A stretch of 64,000 nucleotides of DNA from Magnetospira sp. QH-2 (GTDB lineage Bacteria > Pseudomonadota > Alphaproteobacteria > Rhodospirillales > Magnetospiraceae): assembly GCF_000968135.1 (NCBI RefSeq), contig NZ_FO538765.1:1751819-1815818 (forward strand). Reading direction: 5' to 3'. A program made the position numbers and the translations under genes. Shown one piece after another: positions 26,766 through 35,382 of the stretch (its first letter is position 1; each line of letters opens with the position of its first letter). The notes beneath the pieces were generated by a model, which did no database searches, was not told the DNA's origin, and was given only the letters and a program-made list of their open reading frames with translations.

Positions 26766-26975
26766 ATGCCTACAGGCACGGTTAAGTGGTTCAATCCGGA
26801 AAAAGGCTATGGGTTCATTCAACCCGATGCGGGCGGAGACGATGCCTTTGTGCATATCACCGCAGTCCAACAGGCCGGACTGGCAACTCTGAATGAGGGC
26901 CAGAAGGTTTCCTATGAGCTGGCTCAAGGCCGCAATGGCAAATATGCCGCTCAGGACCTTCAGGTAACCGAGTAA
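26766..26975 (+). CDS. cold-shock domain protein
   Basis: A 69-residue single cold-shock domain with both RNA-binding motifs (GTVKWFNPEKGYGFIQPD and DAFVHI). Such proteins bind single-stranded RNA/DNA and act as RNA chaperones. CAAGGAG precedes the ATG. The gene has a 186-base upstream region with no other gene, consistent with the long leader often seen for csp genes; which member (cold-induced or constitutive) cannot be told. A hairpin follows the gene. Confidence 0.95.
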   Translation: MPTGTVKWFNPEKGYGFIQPDAGGDDAFVHITAVQQAGLATLNEGQKVSYELAQGRNGKYAAQDLQVTE

Positions 26976-26988
26976 AAGATCCAGGTAT

Positions 26989-27025
26989 CTCCCGATTCCG
27001 GGTCCGCTGGGATCGGGAGTTCCTT
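26989..27025 (+). terminator. probable terminator after the cold-shock gene
   Basis: An 8-bp stem CTCCCGAT/ATCGGGAG (26989-26996 with 27012-27019) with a partly paired loop is followed by a short T-containing stretch (TTCCTT). The T-run is poor, so efficiency may be modest. Confidence 0.5.
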
Positions 27026-27147
27026 ACCGTAAAGCCGCCCATAGAAGCGGCTGCGATAAAGGGGTGGGAAGTGACGTTTGGGAGATTCGTCACGCGTTAG
27101 CGCGTGTGCCTATCGAACCCACAATGTTCCGTTCCCAACAGACTTCT

Positions 27148-29262
27148 TCAATCATCCACCAAGGATTTGGGCGGTTCCATATAATGGGACCAGCCAGTAC
27201 GCCCCCCTCGGTTATCAAGGAAATTGCCCAGGGCCGAGACCGGTCGGCGGTCGTAGGTGACATCCACACCTTCGCGTAGGATTGCCGCTGCCTTGTCGAA
27301 GGGGATGGCGTCTCGATAGGCCCGGGGGCTGACCATGCCGACAAAGGCATTGGAAGCCGCGATGATGCGGGCGCCCAGGTGGATTTCTTCACCACGTTTG
27401 CCTTCCGGATAGCCCGAGCCATCCCATTTCTCCTGTAGATCGCGGACCACGGCGGCCACCGGCACATCGAACTCGAGCCCCTCCAACAGGTCGGCGCTAT
27501 TGAGCATAGACTCGCGGATTTTGCTCACTTCGTCGTCGGATAGCTTGCCGGTTTTGGTTAGCAGTTCAGGCGGCACCAGCACCTTGCCCAGGTTCATGAG
27601 GTTGCCCGCAAGGTCAACGGTGCGCACCATCTCCTCCGGTTCCCCCATTTCCTCGGCGATGGCCTGGGCCACTTCGGCGACACGGGCCGATTGGTGGGCG
27701 GAGTAGGGGTCTCGCCGGTCCACCAGGGATACCAAGGTGGTGACCAGCTTGCGCATGGTGCGTTCGCGCTTTTCCCGTTCTTCCACGACATCGGTCACGT
27801 CTTGCAGCATTTGCAGGACCGCGGGGGGGTAATCCCGGTCGCCACGCAGGGGCAGGAAGTGGCCGCGATAGATATGCCGCTGCCCTCCTTCTTCCTCGAA
27901 GCTCAAGGTCTTGCTCATGGGTTCAAAGGATTTAAAGACTTCCTGATTGACCCGTTCAAGCTCGCGCGCCTTCACTGGGCCGACCACAGAGGCCATGGTC
28001 TTGCCCAAAATGTCATCCTTGGGAATTCCGGCGGTCTCGGCCAGCCAGCGGTTGGCAAAGGTGAACTTGGTGTCCTCGGAAACAGCGGCGATCATTGCCG
28101 GATGGCCGTCGGTGACCACGGTGAGGAACTTGGAGAAGTTCTGGAAGCGCTCCAGGGCAACGGTCATCTCGCCCATGGCCTTGGCGGTGCGAACCGAGGT
28201 GCCGTGGCGCCAGACCGCAATGATGGTGATACCGAGACCGACAATCAGGGCAATGAATACGATCAGCATGGTTCCCAGACGGCTGTCGGTGGCGGCCAGG
28301 GCCTCGGCGCTGGCTATCTTGCGCAGAACCACCCAAGGGGTTCCGGCAATGCCGCGACCGGTGACCAGAACCGGCGCTTGGGCGTAATCCACATACTCGC
28401 CAAACCCACCCGGCGATTGCTCGGCAAAGGCGGCGGCCAGGTCTGGTGTATTGGCCGCCAGGCGGCGCTTGAGCGGCGCGGTGCCGTCGGCCAATGGCGA
28501 TAGATACTCGATCATCGCGCCCACCCGCCGGACCAGCAGGGTCTCGGCGGTTTCCGACGTATCGCCGGGTTGGTTCAGATTGTCGAATAGATCGCGATCG
28601 ATCTTCTTGAAACCGACCACGAAGCCCAAGGCCGTCGAAGAGCCGGCGTCGTCCTGGATCCCGTAAACCGGCAGCACGAACCCGGTGCTTGGTCCCGCCG
28701 CACCTTCGTGGATATCCACCAAGGCCGGTTGGCCTCTAGCGGCCTCATCCATGGCAGCGCGCAGGCGCGGAGTCATGGGCGGCATGTCGGGGGTGGCGGC
28801 CAAAAGATTGCCCTGGGCATCGGTGAGGGCGATCCCGGCCTGTCCGGCGGCTGCCACATTGGCCCGCACTTCCAGCGCCGGGGCGTCGGCTCGAAAACCG
28901 CCTTGATGGGCGGTGACGGTCAACAGGCTTTCCAGGTATTCCCCTTCGACCCCGTCGCCATCGCCCAGGCTCAACTCCGACATATAGACCTGTAGCGAGG
29001 CATTCTCGGCCAGTCCGCGCATGACTCCGAACTGATTATCCAGCCACTGCTGTACCGCCGCGGCGCGGCTATCGGCGATGATGCCCAATCGGACCTGCCA
29101 GCCTTGCATGTCGCGGTCGCGCTCTCGTTCGATGAAGAGGTTTACGGCAATAATTCCGCCGATCAGTGCCACGGCCAAAAGCCCCATGGCGCCGAAGACC
29201 ATCAGGCGGGCACGGGAGCCGCCGGTACCGGAGGGAGCCGGGGAAGGGGCGCTGTCAGTCAT
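27148..29262 (-). CDS. membrane protein with PAS and a degenerate HD-GYP domain
   Basis: A 704-residue protein: cytoplasmic tip, membrane helix (LMVFGAMGLLAVALIGGIIAV), a large periplasmic sensor region (about 45-325), second helix (LIVFIALIVGLGITIIAV), a PAS domain (about 385-490) and a C-terminal HD-GYP-like domain. The HD-GYP fold is recognisable (YSAHQSARVAEVAQAIAEEMG, WDGSGYPEGKRGEEI). However, the metal-binding HD pair is MN (NLMNLGK where LLHDIGK is expected), the two histidines before WDGSGYP are missing, and the later DAxTSxRPYR Asp is absent (SNAFVGMVSPRAYR). It is therefore unlikely to hydrolyse c-di-GMP and may be a binding or scaffold version. Start ATG 29262 has AAGGAAA ahead. 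Confidence 0.78.
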   Translation of the reverse strand: MTDSAPSPAPSGTGGSRARLMVFGAMGLLAVALIGGIIAVNLFIERERDRDMQGWQVRLGIIADSRAAAVQQWLDNQFGVMRGLAENASLQVYMSELSLGDGDGVEGEYLESLLTVTAHQGGFRADAPALEVRANVAAAGQAGIALTDAQGNLLAATPDMPPMTPRLRAAMDEAARGQPALVDIHEGAAGPSTGFVLPVYGIQDDAGSSTALGFVVGFKKIDRDLFDNLNQPGDTSETAETLLVRRVGAMIEYLSPLADGTAPLKRRLAANTPDLAAAFAEQSPGGFGEYVDYAQAPVLVTGRGIAGTPWVVLRKIASAEALAATDSRLGTMLIVFIALIVGLGITIIAVWRHGTSVRTAKAMGEMTVALERFQNFSKFLTVVTDGHPAMIAAVSEDTKFTFANRWLAETAGIPKDDILGKTMASVVGPVKARELERVNQEVFKSFEPMSKTLSFEEEGGQRHIYRGHFLPLRGDRDYPPAVLQMLQDVTDVVEEREKRERTMRKLVTTLVSLVDRRDPYSAHQSARVAEVAQAIAEEMGEPEEMVRTVDLAGNLMNLGKVLVPPELLTKTGKLSDDEVSKIRESMLNSADLLEGLEFDVPVAAVVRDLQEKWDGSGYPEGKRGEEIHLGARIIAASNAFVGMVSPRAYRDAIPFDKAAAILREGVDVTYDRRPVSALGNFLDNRGGRTGWSHYMEPPKSLVDD

Positions 29263-29472
29263 CGATGAATTTCCTTTGGGCGGCGGGGTGACGTGGGTGT
29301 CATTCTCCCGGTCTATGGCCGTGAATTCAAGCTGAGTTTCGTTGCGAGGGCTTGGGAGTTTCTCAAAGTGACCCGCTTTCACGGCACTAAAAATTACTAT
29401 AAAACAATAAAATGAAAAGATAATATAATGTCATAGGTTAGGTATGTGGTGGTTGGGGGATGGCAATCCGTG

Positions 29473-29504
29473 TAAAAAAAACGGGACCCTAGGGGCCCCG
29501 TTTT
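29473..29504 (-). terminator. Rho-independent terminator after phaC
   Basis: On the minus strand an AAAACGGG/CCCGTTTT stem is followed by eight Ts (plus-strand A-run 29474-29481). It lies about 30 bases beyond the phaC stop. The symmetrical A/T flanks could let it work in both directions. Confidence 0.8.
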
Positions 29505-29532
29505 CTTGATGTCTTGGCCGGTCTCGAACCGA

Positions 29533-31332
29533 CTATTCCAGGCGCTCTTTCACAAAGGATCCCGGTGCTTCTTCAATCACCTTCAGATTGCCATCGCCGG
29601 GAACCCGGGCCGGAACCTTGCCAGCACCGTATTTGGTCACCCACTTGAGCCAATCGGGCCACCAGGAACCCTCGACACGCTTGGCGCCTTCCAGCCATTT
29701 ATCGGGGTCCTTGGGCGCTTTGCCGGGTTTGGTGAAGTGGAAATACTTTCCGGCCGCCGGAGGATTGATCACCCCGGCGATATGCCCCGAACCGGCAAGC
29801 ACGAACTTGACCGGGCCGGAATAGGTTTGGGTCGCCACGTAATTGGATTTCCACGGCGAGATGTGGTCTTCCTGCGCCGACAGGACATAGGACGGCGTTT
29901 TGACGGTTCGCAGGTCGATGGGGACACCGCCGAATTCCAAACCGCCCGGCTCGATGAACTTGTTTTCCAGGTACATGTTGCGCAGGTAGAAGCTGTGCAT
30001 GGTGGCGGGAAGTCGGGTGGAATCCGAATTCCAGTACAACAGGTCGAAGGGGAAGGGGTCCTTGCCCAACAGGTAGTTGTTGACCACGAACGACCAGATC
30101 AGGTCGTTGGAGCGCAGCAGATTGAAGGTCTGCGCCATTTCGGCCCCGTCCAGATAGCCCTTTTCGGCCATGGCCTTGTCCAGCCCGGCGAGGAGTTCCT
30201 CGTCGATGAACACACCCAGGTCGCCCGGCTCGGCGAAATCGATCATGGTGGTGAAATAGGTGCAGGACTTGATGCGCTTGTCACCCTTGGCTTCCATATA
30301 GGCCAAGGTGCCGGCCATCAGGGTTCCGCCGATACAATAGCCGATGGCGTTGACCTGTTCCTCGCCGGTGGCTTCCTTGATCGCGTCGAGAGCCGTGATC
30401 GGGCCTTCGAGCATATAGTCGGTGAAATCCCGGGTCGCGTGGCGCTCATCGGGGTTGACCCAGGAGATGACAAAGACGGTCAGTCCTTGATCCACGAACC
30501 ACTTGATCATCGAGTTCTTGGCCCGCAGGTCCATGATGTAGAACTTGTTGATCCAAGGCGGCACGATCAGCAGCGGGGTTTTCTGGACGTCTTCCGTGGA
30601 CGGACTGTATTGCAACAGCTGCATCATGTCGTTTTGGAAGACGACCTTGCCCGGCGTGTTGGCGACGTTGTCGCCGACCGTAAAGGCTTCGTAGTCGGTC
30701 ATGGAGATACGCAGCTGACCTTTGCCGCGCTCCAGGTCCTCCAGCATGTTTTGCAGGCCCTTGAGCAGGTTTTCGCCGCCGCTTTCCGCCGTGGCGCGCA
30801 GCACTTCGGGGTTGGTGGCGACAAAATTGGTCGGCGACAGAGCATCGGTGAACAGCTTGGTATAGAAATCCACTTTGTGCTTGGTCTTGTCGTCCAGGCC
30901 TTCCACGTCGCCAACGACCGTTTGCATCCAACGTGAAGTCAGAAGGTAGGACTGCTTGATATAGTCAAAGACCTCGTTTTCGTTCCAGGCATCGTCGCGG
31001 AACCGGCGATCATCACGCGCCGGGGTGACCACGTCCTCGGTTTCCTGGCCCATCATGCGTCGGGTCGTGTTTTGCCACAGGGCCATGTAGTCCTGCCACA
31101 GAGTCATTTGCGCCTGCATGAGCTTCGCAGGGTCGGCCATCATCTTGGCGGTCATATCCATGAACGCCTGGCCGATATTCAGCGGGTCCATGGGGCCGGT
31201 AGAACCGTCACCCGTCTGCTTACTCAAAAAATCGGCCACCAGCCTTTGGCTGCGTTCGGCGATATCGCTCATGATCGTACTGACTTCGCCCGGATCGGGC
31301 ATGGTCGGTTCAGCTGATTGCTTGTCGGACAT
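29533..31332 (-). CDS. phaC: class I poly(3-hydroxyalkanoate) synthase
   Basis: A 599-residue class I PHA synthase that polymerises 3-hydroxyacyl-CoA (mainly 3-hydroxybutyryl-CoA) on storage granules. The N-terminal domain holds the typical FVATNPEVLRATAESGGENLLKGL stretch. The catalytic lipase-like box is GYCIGGTL with nucleophile about Cys333, the Asp is in VLSAQEDHISPW and the His in LAGSGHIAGVINPP. Length is typical. AAGGGAG lies before the ATG at 31332, so a longer upstream frame is not used. No phaA, phaB or phasin gene is nearby. Confidence 0.95.
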   Translation of the reverse strand: MSDKQSAEPTMPDPGEVSTIMSDIAERSQRLVADFLSKQTGDGSTGPMDPLNIGQAFMDMTAKMMADPAKLMQAQMTLWQDYMALWQNTTRRMMGQETEDVVTPARDDRRFRDDAWNENEVFDYIKQSYLLTSRWMQTVVGDVEGLDDKTKHKVDFYTKLFTDALSPTNFVATNPEVLRATAESGGENLLKGLQNMLEDLERGKGQLRISMTDYEAFTVGDNVANTPGKVVFQNDMMQLLQYSPSTEDVQKTPLLIVPPWINKFYIMDLRAKNSMIKWFVDQGLTVFVISWVNPDERHATRDFTDYMLEGPITALDAIKEATGEEQVNAIGYCIGGTLMAGTLAYMEAKGDKRIKSCTYFTTMIDFAEPGDLGVFIDEELLAGLDKAMAEKGYLDGAEMAQTFNLLRSNDLIWSFVVNNYLLGKDPFPFDLLYWNSDSTRLPATMHSFYLRNMYLENKFIEPGGLEFGGVPIDLRTVKTPSYVLSAQEDHISPWKSNYVATQTYSGPVKFVLAGSGHIAGVINPPAAGKYFHFTKPGKAPKDPDKWLEGAKRVEGSWWPDWLKWVTKYGAGKVPARVPGDGNLKVIEEAPGSFVKERLE

Positions 31333-31361
31333 GGAGCTCCCTTTTCCCAATAAGTTCGCGC

Positions 31362-31386
31362 CCATACGCATTCTTATGGCGTATGG
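31362..31386. promoter_or_regulatory. perfect inverted repeat upstream of phaC (candidate operator)
   Basis: CCATACGC and GCGTATGG form an 8-bp perfect dyad with a 9-base spacer, centred 42 bases before the phaC start and in the divergent region shared with the OmpA lipoprotein gene. No T-run follows, so it is not a terminator. The binding protein is unknown. Confidence 0.4.
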
Positions 31387-31559
31387 TGCTGACTCCCCGC
31401 TGGAACCGGATTTGCCCGGTTCTTTCTCCACCGTTTATTTTTCGGCGTCGTTTGTATAGTTTTAACGGAATTTCTTCAGGCTGGAAAATGGAATCGGATA
31501 TTTTTTTGCAATGCGGCATTCGGTTCGGATTTGACAGTTGGTATGGCAAGGGCAAGGGA

Positions 31560-32660
31560 ATGATGGATAAACTTATGAAGTCGACTGCCGTTTTGGCGAT
31601 GATGGTGCCGTTGGCCCTGGGGGGCTGCTCCACTGCCTGGATGGACGACTACACCCCCGATTGGTTCGATGACGAGCCAACAGCCGAAGGCGATGTCGAA
31701 GTGGTCGATGCGCCGGGCGGGGATCGGGACTATCCTTCCGTCGCCGATACGCCGGAAGCGCTGCAAGCCAGTGCGGAAGCAGAACGGGCTCAGGTCGCCG
31801 AGGGGCTGCGTGCGGATAACATCCGTAATCGCTATGCGGCAGATACCATTTCGCGTCAAAATGACATGACCGACGATATCCCCATCGCCCGGGCCCCGAC
31901 ATCAGCCAATGCGCCCATGGCAGCACCGCCCATGCCGACGGTGTCCGCGCCGATGGTGGCCGGGGCGCCGGTGCCCATGGCTCCGGTTCCCACGGCGCCT
32001 TCGGTGCCGGGCGCGCCGCAAACCGCTTCGGCGCAACCGGCCGGTCCGGCCCAGCCCGTGCCGCCCATGCCCTGGCTTGGCCCGCGTCCGCAGCCCTTGC
32101 AGGTGGTGACCTCTGAATCCCAGGCTGGCGCCTTGTTACCCTCGCGCCCCGGGTCCGCTGCTTTTGCCACGGGGATCTATGATCCAACCGCCGCTGGTCC
32201 GGTGGTGATTTCCGGATCGGGTTTGCAGATGCCCGTCACCGCCCTGCCCATGGACCGTCGGGGGACTCTGACCGGTGCCGACAGACGCAACATCATGCCC
32301 GGCAATGCCTTGCGCGTGGCGACCATTCAGTTCCAGGACGGCTCGTCGCAACTGAGTGCCCATGACCGCACCATTCTGCGTCAAGTGGTGGCCTTGCATC
32401 GTGAGCGAGGCGGCGTCGTTCGCGTCGTTGGTCATGCCAGCAGCCGCACACGCGACATGGATCCGGTGAAGCACAAGATGGTCAACCTGAGCATGTCCAC
32501 GGCCCGCGCGGAGCGGGTGGCCAAGGCGTTGGTCTCTTACGGCGCCCCGTCCTCTCAGGTTCAGACTGCCGGGGTTTCGGATCACGAGCCGCGCTTCTAC
32601 GAAGTCATGCCGGCGGGCGAGGCAGGCAATCGTCGTACGGAAATCTATTTCCTGCGCTAA
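31560..32660 (+). CDS. OmpA-family outer-membrane lipoprotein
   Basis: A 366-residue protein with a lipoprotein signal (MKSTAVLAMMVPLALGGCS, lipobox ALGGC). A low-complexity linker rich in Pro, Ala, Met and Val (about residues 110-190) comes next, then a C-terminal OmpA-like peptidoglycan-binding domain (about 250-366: IQFQDGSSQLSAHDRTILR, VVRVVGHASSR, NLSMSTARAERVAKAL, RRTEIYF). It should be anchored in the outer membrane and grip peptidoglycan. ATG 31560, with AAGGGA nearby, places the signal peptide at the N-terminus. It is divergent from phaC. Confidence 0.85.
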   Translation: MMDKLMKSTAVLAMMVPLALGGCSTAWMDDYTPDWFDDEPTAEGDVEVVDAPGGDRDYPSVADTPEALQASAEAERAQVAEGLRADNIRNRYAADTISRQNDMTDDIPIARAPTSANAPMAAPPMPTVSAPMVAGAPVPMAPVPTAPSVPGAPQTASAQPAGPAQPVPPMPWLGPRPQPLQVVTSESQAGALLPSRPGSAAFATGIYDPTAAGPVVISGSGLQMPVTALPMDRRGTLTGADRRNIMPGNALRVATIQFQDGSSQLSAHDRTILRQVVALHRERGGVVRVVGHASSRTRDMDPVKHKMVNLSMSTARAERVAKALVSYGAPSSQVQTAGVSDHEPRFYEVMPAGEAGNRRTEIYFLR

Positions 32661-32693
32661 AGGACCGGGTCTCGGGGCCTTGTCGTTTTTTTC
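32658..32693 (+). terminator. possible terminator after the OmpA lipoprotein gene
   Basis: An imperfect hairpin AAGGACC...GGGCCTT just past the stop is followed by GTCGTTTTTT. One mismatch in the stem lowers confidence. Confidence 0.45.
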
Positions 32694-32799
32694 CGGGTAT
32701 CGCTTCGTCCCGCTTGACGCGGGGCGGGCCAACCCTTAACCACCCCATCCACGGTCGCTTTACCGCCCGGGCCGGGGCTTAGACAATCGAGCAAATCAG

Positions 32800-34026
32800 A
32801 TGATGGACCAGGAGTTTCACCGCATCAGGCGCCTTCCCCCTTATGTCTTCGCCGAAGTCAACGCGATGAAGGCAAAGGCCCGCGCTGCTGGCGAGGACAT
32901 CATCGATTTCGGCATGGGCAACCCGGACCAGCCGACGCCCAAGCATATCGTCGATAAAATGATCGAGACGGTGCAGGACGGCCGCACCCACCGCTATTCT
33001 AATTCGCGCGGTATTCCAGGCCTGCGCAAGGCTCTGTCAGCCTATTACGCGCGCCGGTGGAACGTGGATATCGATCCGGAAACCGAGGCCATTGTCACCC
33101 TGGGTTCGAAAGAGGGACTGGCCAATCTGGCCTCGGCCATCACCAGTCCCGGCGACGTGATTTTGGTACCCAATCCCAGCTACCCGATCCATCAGTTCGG
33201 CTTCATCATCGCCGGCGCCGCGGTGCGCAATATCCCGGTCAAGGCCAACGAAGAATTCTTCGAGGCTCTGGAACGGGCCGTGATCCACAGCGTTCCCAAG
33301 CCGACGGCGGTGGTTTTGAACTACCCCAATAATCCCACGGCGGAATTGGTCGATCTGGACTTCTATGCCCGGGTGGTGGATTTCTGCCGCCATCACGGGA
33401 TCTGGATCCTGTCGGATCTGGCCTATTCAGAGATCTATTTCGATACCACGCCGCCGCCCTCGATCCTCGAGGTGCCGGGCGCCCGCGATATCGCCGTCGA
33501 GTTCACTTCCATGAGCAAGACCTACAACATGCCCGGCTGGCGCATCGGTTTCGCGGCGGGCAATAAGAAACTGATTTCCGCTTTGACACGGATCAAGTCC
33601 TATTTGGACTACGGAGCCTTTACCCCCATTCAGGTGGCGTCGGCGGCGGCGTTGAACGGCCCACAGGACTGCGTGGACGAAATCCGCGCGCTTTACAAGG
33701 AGCGCCGCGACGTGCTGATCGAGGGGCTGGCCCAAGCCGGGTGGGAGGTGCCGTCCCCGGCGGCGACCATGTTTGCCTGGGCGCCGATTCCGCCTGCCTT
33801 TGCGCATCTGGGCTCCATGGAGTTCTCCAAGATGCTGCTGAGCGAGGCCCAAGTGGCGGTGGCGCCGGGGCTCGGGTTCGGCGAGCATGGCGACGGATTC
33901 GTGCGCATCGGTCTGGTGGAAAACAAGCATCGCACCCGTCAGGCGGTTCGTAGTATCAAGACGTTCCTGGGTTCCTATGACAAAGCCCTGGAAGAAGCCG
34001 AGAAACGCCGCGCCCAGGCAGGTTAA
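32800..34026 (+). CDS. alaC: class I PLP-dependent aminotransferase (AlaC / LL-DAP aminotransferase-like)
   Basis: A 408-residue fold-type I aminotransferase. PLP-binding Lys is about residue 240 in SMSKTYNMPGWRIGFAAG. Further family residues are seen in IDFGMGNPDQPTPKHIV, VLNYPNNPTAE and the C-terminal Arg in GDGFVRIGLVENKHR. It resembles AlaC-type glutamate-pyruvate aminotransferases, which in alphaproteobacteria usually precede homoserine dehydrogenase as here (47-base gap). Alternative substrates, including LL-diaminopimelate precursors or methionine, cannot be excluded. Confidence 0.87.
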   Translation: MMDQEFHRIRRLPPYVFAEVNAMKAKARAAGEDIIDFGMGNPDQPTPKHIVDKMIETVQDGRTHRYSNSRGIPGLRKALSAYYARRWNVDIDPETEAIVTLGSKEGLANLASAITSPGDVILVPNPSYPIHQFGFIIAGAAVRNIPVKANEEFFEALERAVIHSVPKPTAVVLNYPNNPTAELVDLDFYARVVDFCRHHGIWILSDLAYSEIYFDTTPPPSILEVPGARDIAVEFTSMSKTYNMPGWRIGFAAGNKKLISALTRIKSYLDYGAFTPIQVASAAALNGPQDCVDEIRALYKERRDVLIEGLAQAGWEVPSPAATMFAWAPIPPAFAHLGSMEFSKMLLSEAQVAVAPGLGFGEHGDGFVRIGLVENKHRTRQAVRSIKTFLGSYDKALEEAEKRRAQAG

Positions 34027-34072
34027 AGCCGGGGCGGCCATCAACAAAACCTAAGAAGCGGGGAGTTGTTCC

Positions 34073-35365
34073 ATGAGTGAACCATTGCGCGTCGGGGTCG
34101 CCGGTCTGGGGACCGTCGGAGGCGGGACGGTCAAACTGTTGCTGGCGAATGCCGATCTGTTGGCCGCCCGTTGCGGGCGCCCGATTGTGGTCAGCGCGGT
34201 GGCCGAGCGGGAAAAGAGTCGGGATCTGGGCATTTCCCTGGACGGCATTACCTGGCACGACGATGCCATGACCATGGCCTCGTCCAATGACGTGGATGTG
34301 GTGGTTGAATTGATCGGCGGATCTGCCGGGATCGCCAAAAAGCTCTGCGAAGCGGCGTTGGAGAACGGCAAGCATGTGGTCACCGCCAACAAGGCCCTGA
34401 TTGCCCATCATGGCGGCAAGCTGGCCGGGATTGCGGAATCCAAGGGTGTTCAGCTGGCCTACGAGGCGGCCGTGGCGGGAGGGATTCCGATCATCAAGGC
34501 CCTGCGCGAAGGTATGGTGGCCAACAATTATTCCCGCGTCTACGGGATCATGAACGGGACCTGCAATTACATCCTGACCGCCATGCGCGAGAGCGGGCGG
34601 GAGTTCAGCGACGTGTTGGATGAAGCACAGGAGTTGGGCTACGCCGAGGCGGACCCGAGCTTCGACGTGGATGGGATCGATACAGCGCACAAGCTGTCGA
34701 TTCTGACGGCGGTTGCTTTCGGCTGCGAGCTCAATTTCCATGCGGTGCATGTGGAAGGTATCCGTCACGTTTCCGCACTGGATATTCATTTCGCCACGGA
34801 ACTGGGCTATCGCATCAAGTTGCTGGGGGTGGCCAGCCGCACCGAGAATGGCGTGGAGCAACGTGTGCATCCCTGCATGGTGCCTCTGGATGCTCCCATC
34901 GCAGCGGTCGAGGACGTGTTTAACGCCGTGGTGGCCCATGGTGATTATGTGGGTACCACCATGCATGTGGGGCGGGGTGCGGGAGAAAAACCAACAGCCT
35001 CTGCCGTGGTGTCCGACATCGCCGATATCGCCCGCGGCTTGAGCCTGCCCACATTCGGGCTACCGGTGAAGCGCCTTGAGAAGTTGCCGACTCGGCCCAT
35101 GGGTGAGCATTCGGGCGCCTATTACGTTCGCTTTACCGTTTTGGATAAGCCGGGCGTGATGGCTGATATCTCGGCGGCCCTGCGCGACAATGATGTATCC
35201 ATGGAATCGGTGTTGCAGCATGGCCGGGCGCCCTATGAGCCGGTGCCGCTGGTAATGACGGTTCATGAAGCTCGGGAGTCGGCCATGGTCGGGGCCCTGG
35301 CGGCCATCGAGAGTCTGGATGCCGTGGTGGAACCGCCCCGGATGATCCGTATCGAGGCATTCTGA
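34073..35365 (+). CDS. hom: homoserine dehydrogenase
   Basis: A 430-residue NAD(P)-dependent homoserine dehydrogenase, converting aspartate semialdehyde to homoserine for threonine and methionine synthesis. It has the nucleotide-binding GVAGLGTVGGGTVKLL, VVTANKALIAHHG, and the substrate region GIMNGTCNYILTAMRESG with EAQELGYAEADPSFDVDGIDTAHKL. A C-terminal ACT domain (from about residue 345, YYVRFTVLDKPGVMADIS) suggests feedback control, probably by threonine. It lies in the aminotransferase-hom-glpX-recJ block. Confidence 0.97.
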   Translation: MSEPLRVGVAGLGTVGGGTVKLLLANADLLAARCGRPIVVSAVAEREKSRDLGISLDGITWHDDAMTMASSNDVDVVVELIGGSAGIAKKLCEAALENGKHVVTANKALIAHHGGKLAGIAESKGVQLAYEAAVAGGIPIIKALREGMVANNYSRVYGIMNGTCNYILTAMRESGREFSDVLDEAQELGYAEADPSFDVDGIDTAHKLSILTAVAFGCELNFHAVHVEGIRHVSALDIHFATELGYRIKLLGVASRTENGVEQRVHPCMVPLDAPIAAVEDVFNAVVAHGDYVGTTMHVGRGAGEKPTASAVVSDIADIARGLSLPTFGLPVKRLEKLPTRPMGEHSGAYYVRFTVLDKPGVMADISAALRDNDVSMESVLQHGRAPYEPVPLVMTVHEARESAMVGALAAIESLDAVVEPPRMIRIEAF

Positions 35366-35382
35366 ACACCGAAGGAGACTCG

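Noticed and set aside
29506-30936. Long plus-strand open frame (476 codons) opposite phaC
   Set aside because: It is the antisense shadow of a clearly conserved PHA synthase, has no ribosome-binding site at its start and its product is His/Gly/Val-rich low-similarity sequence.
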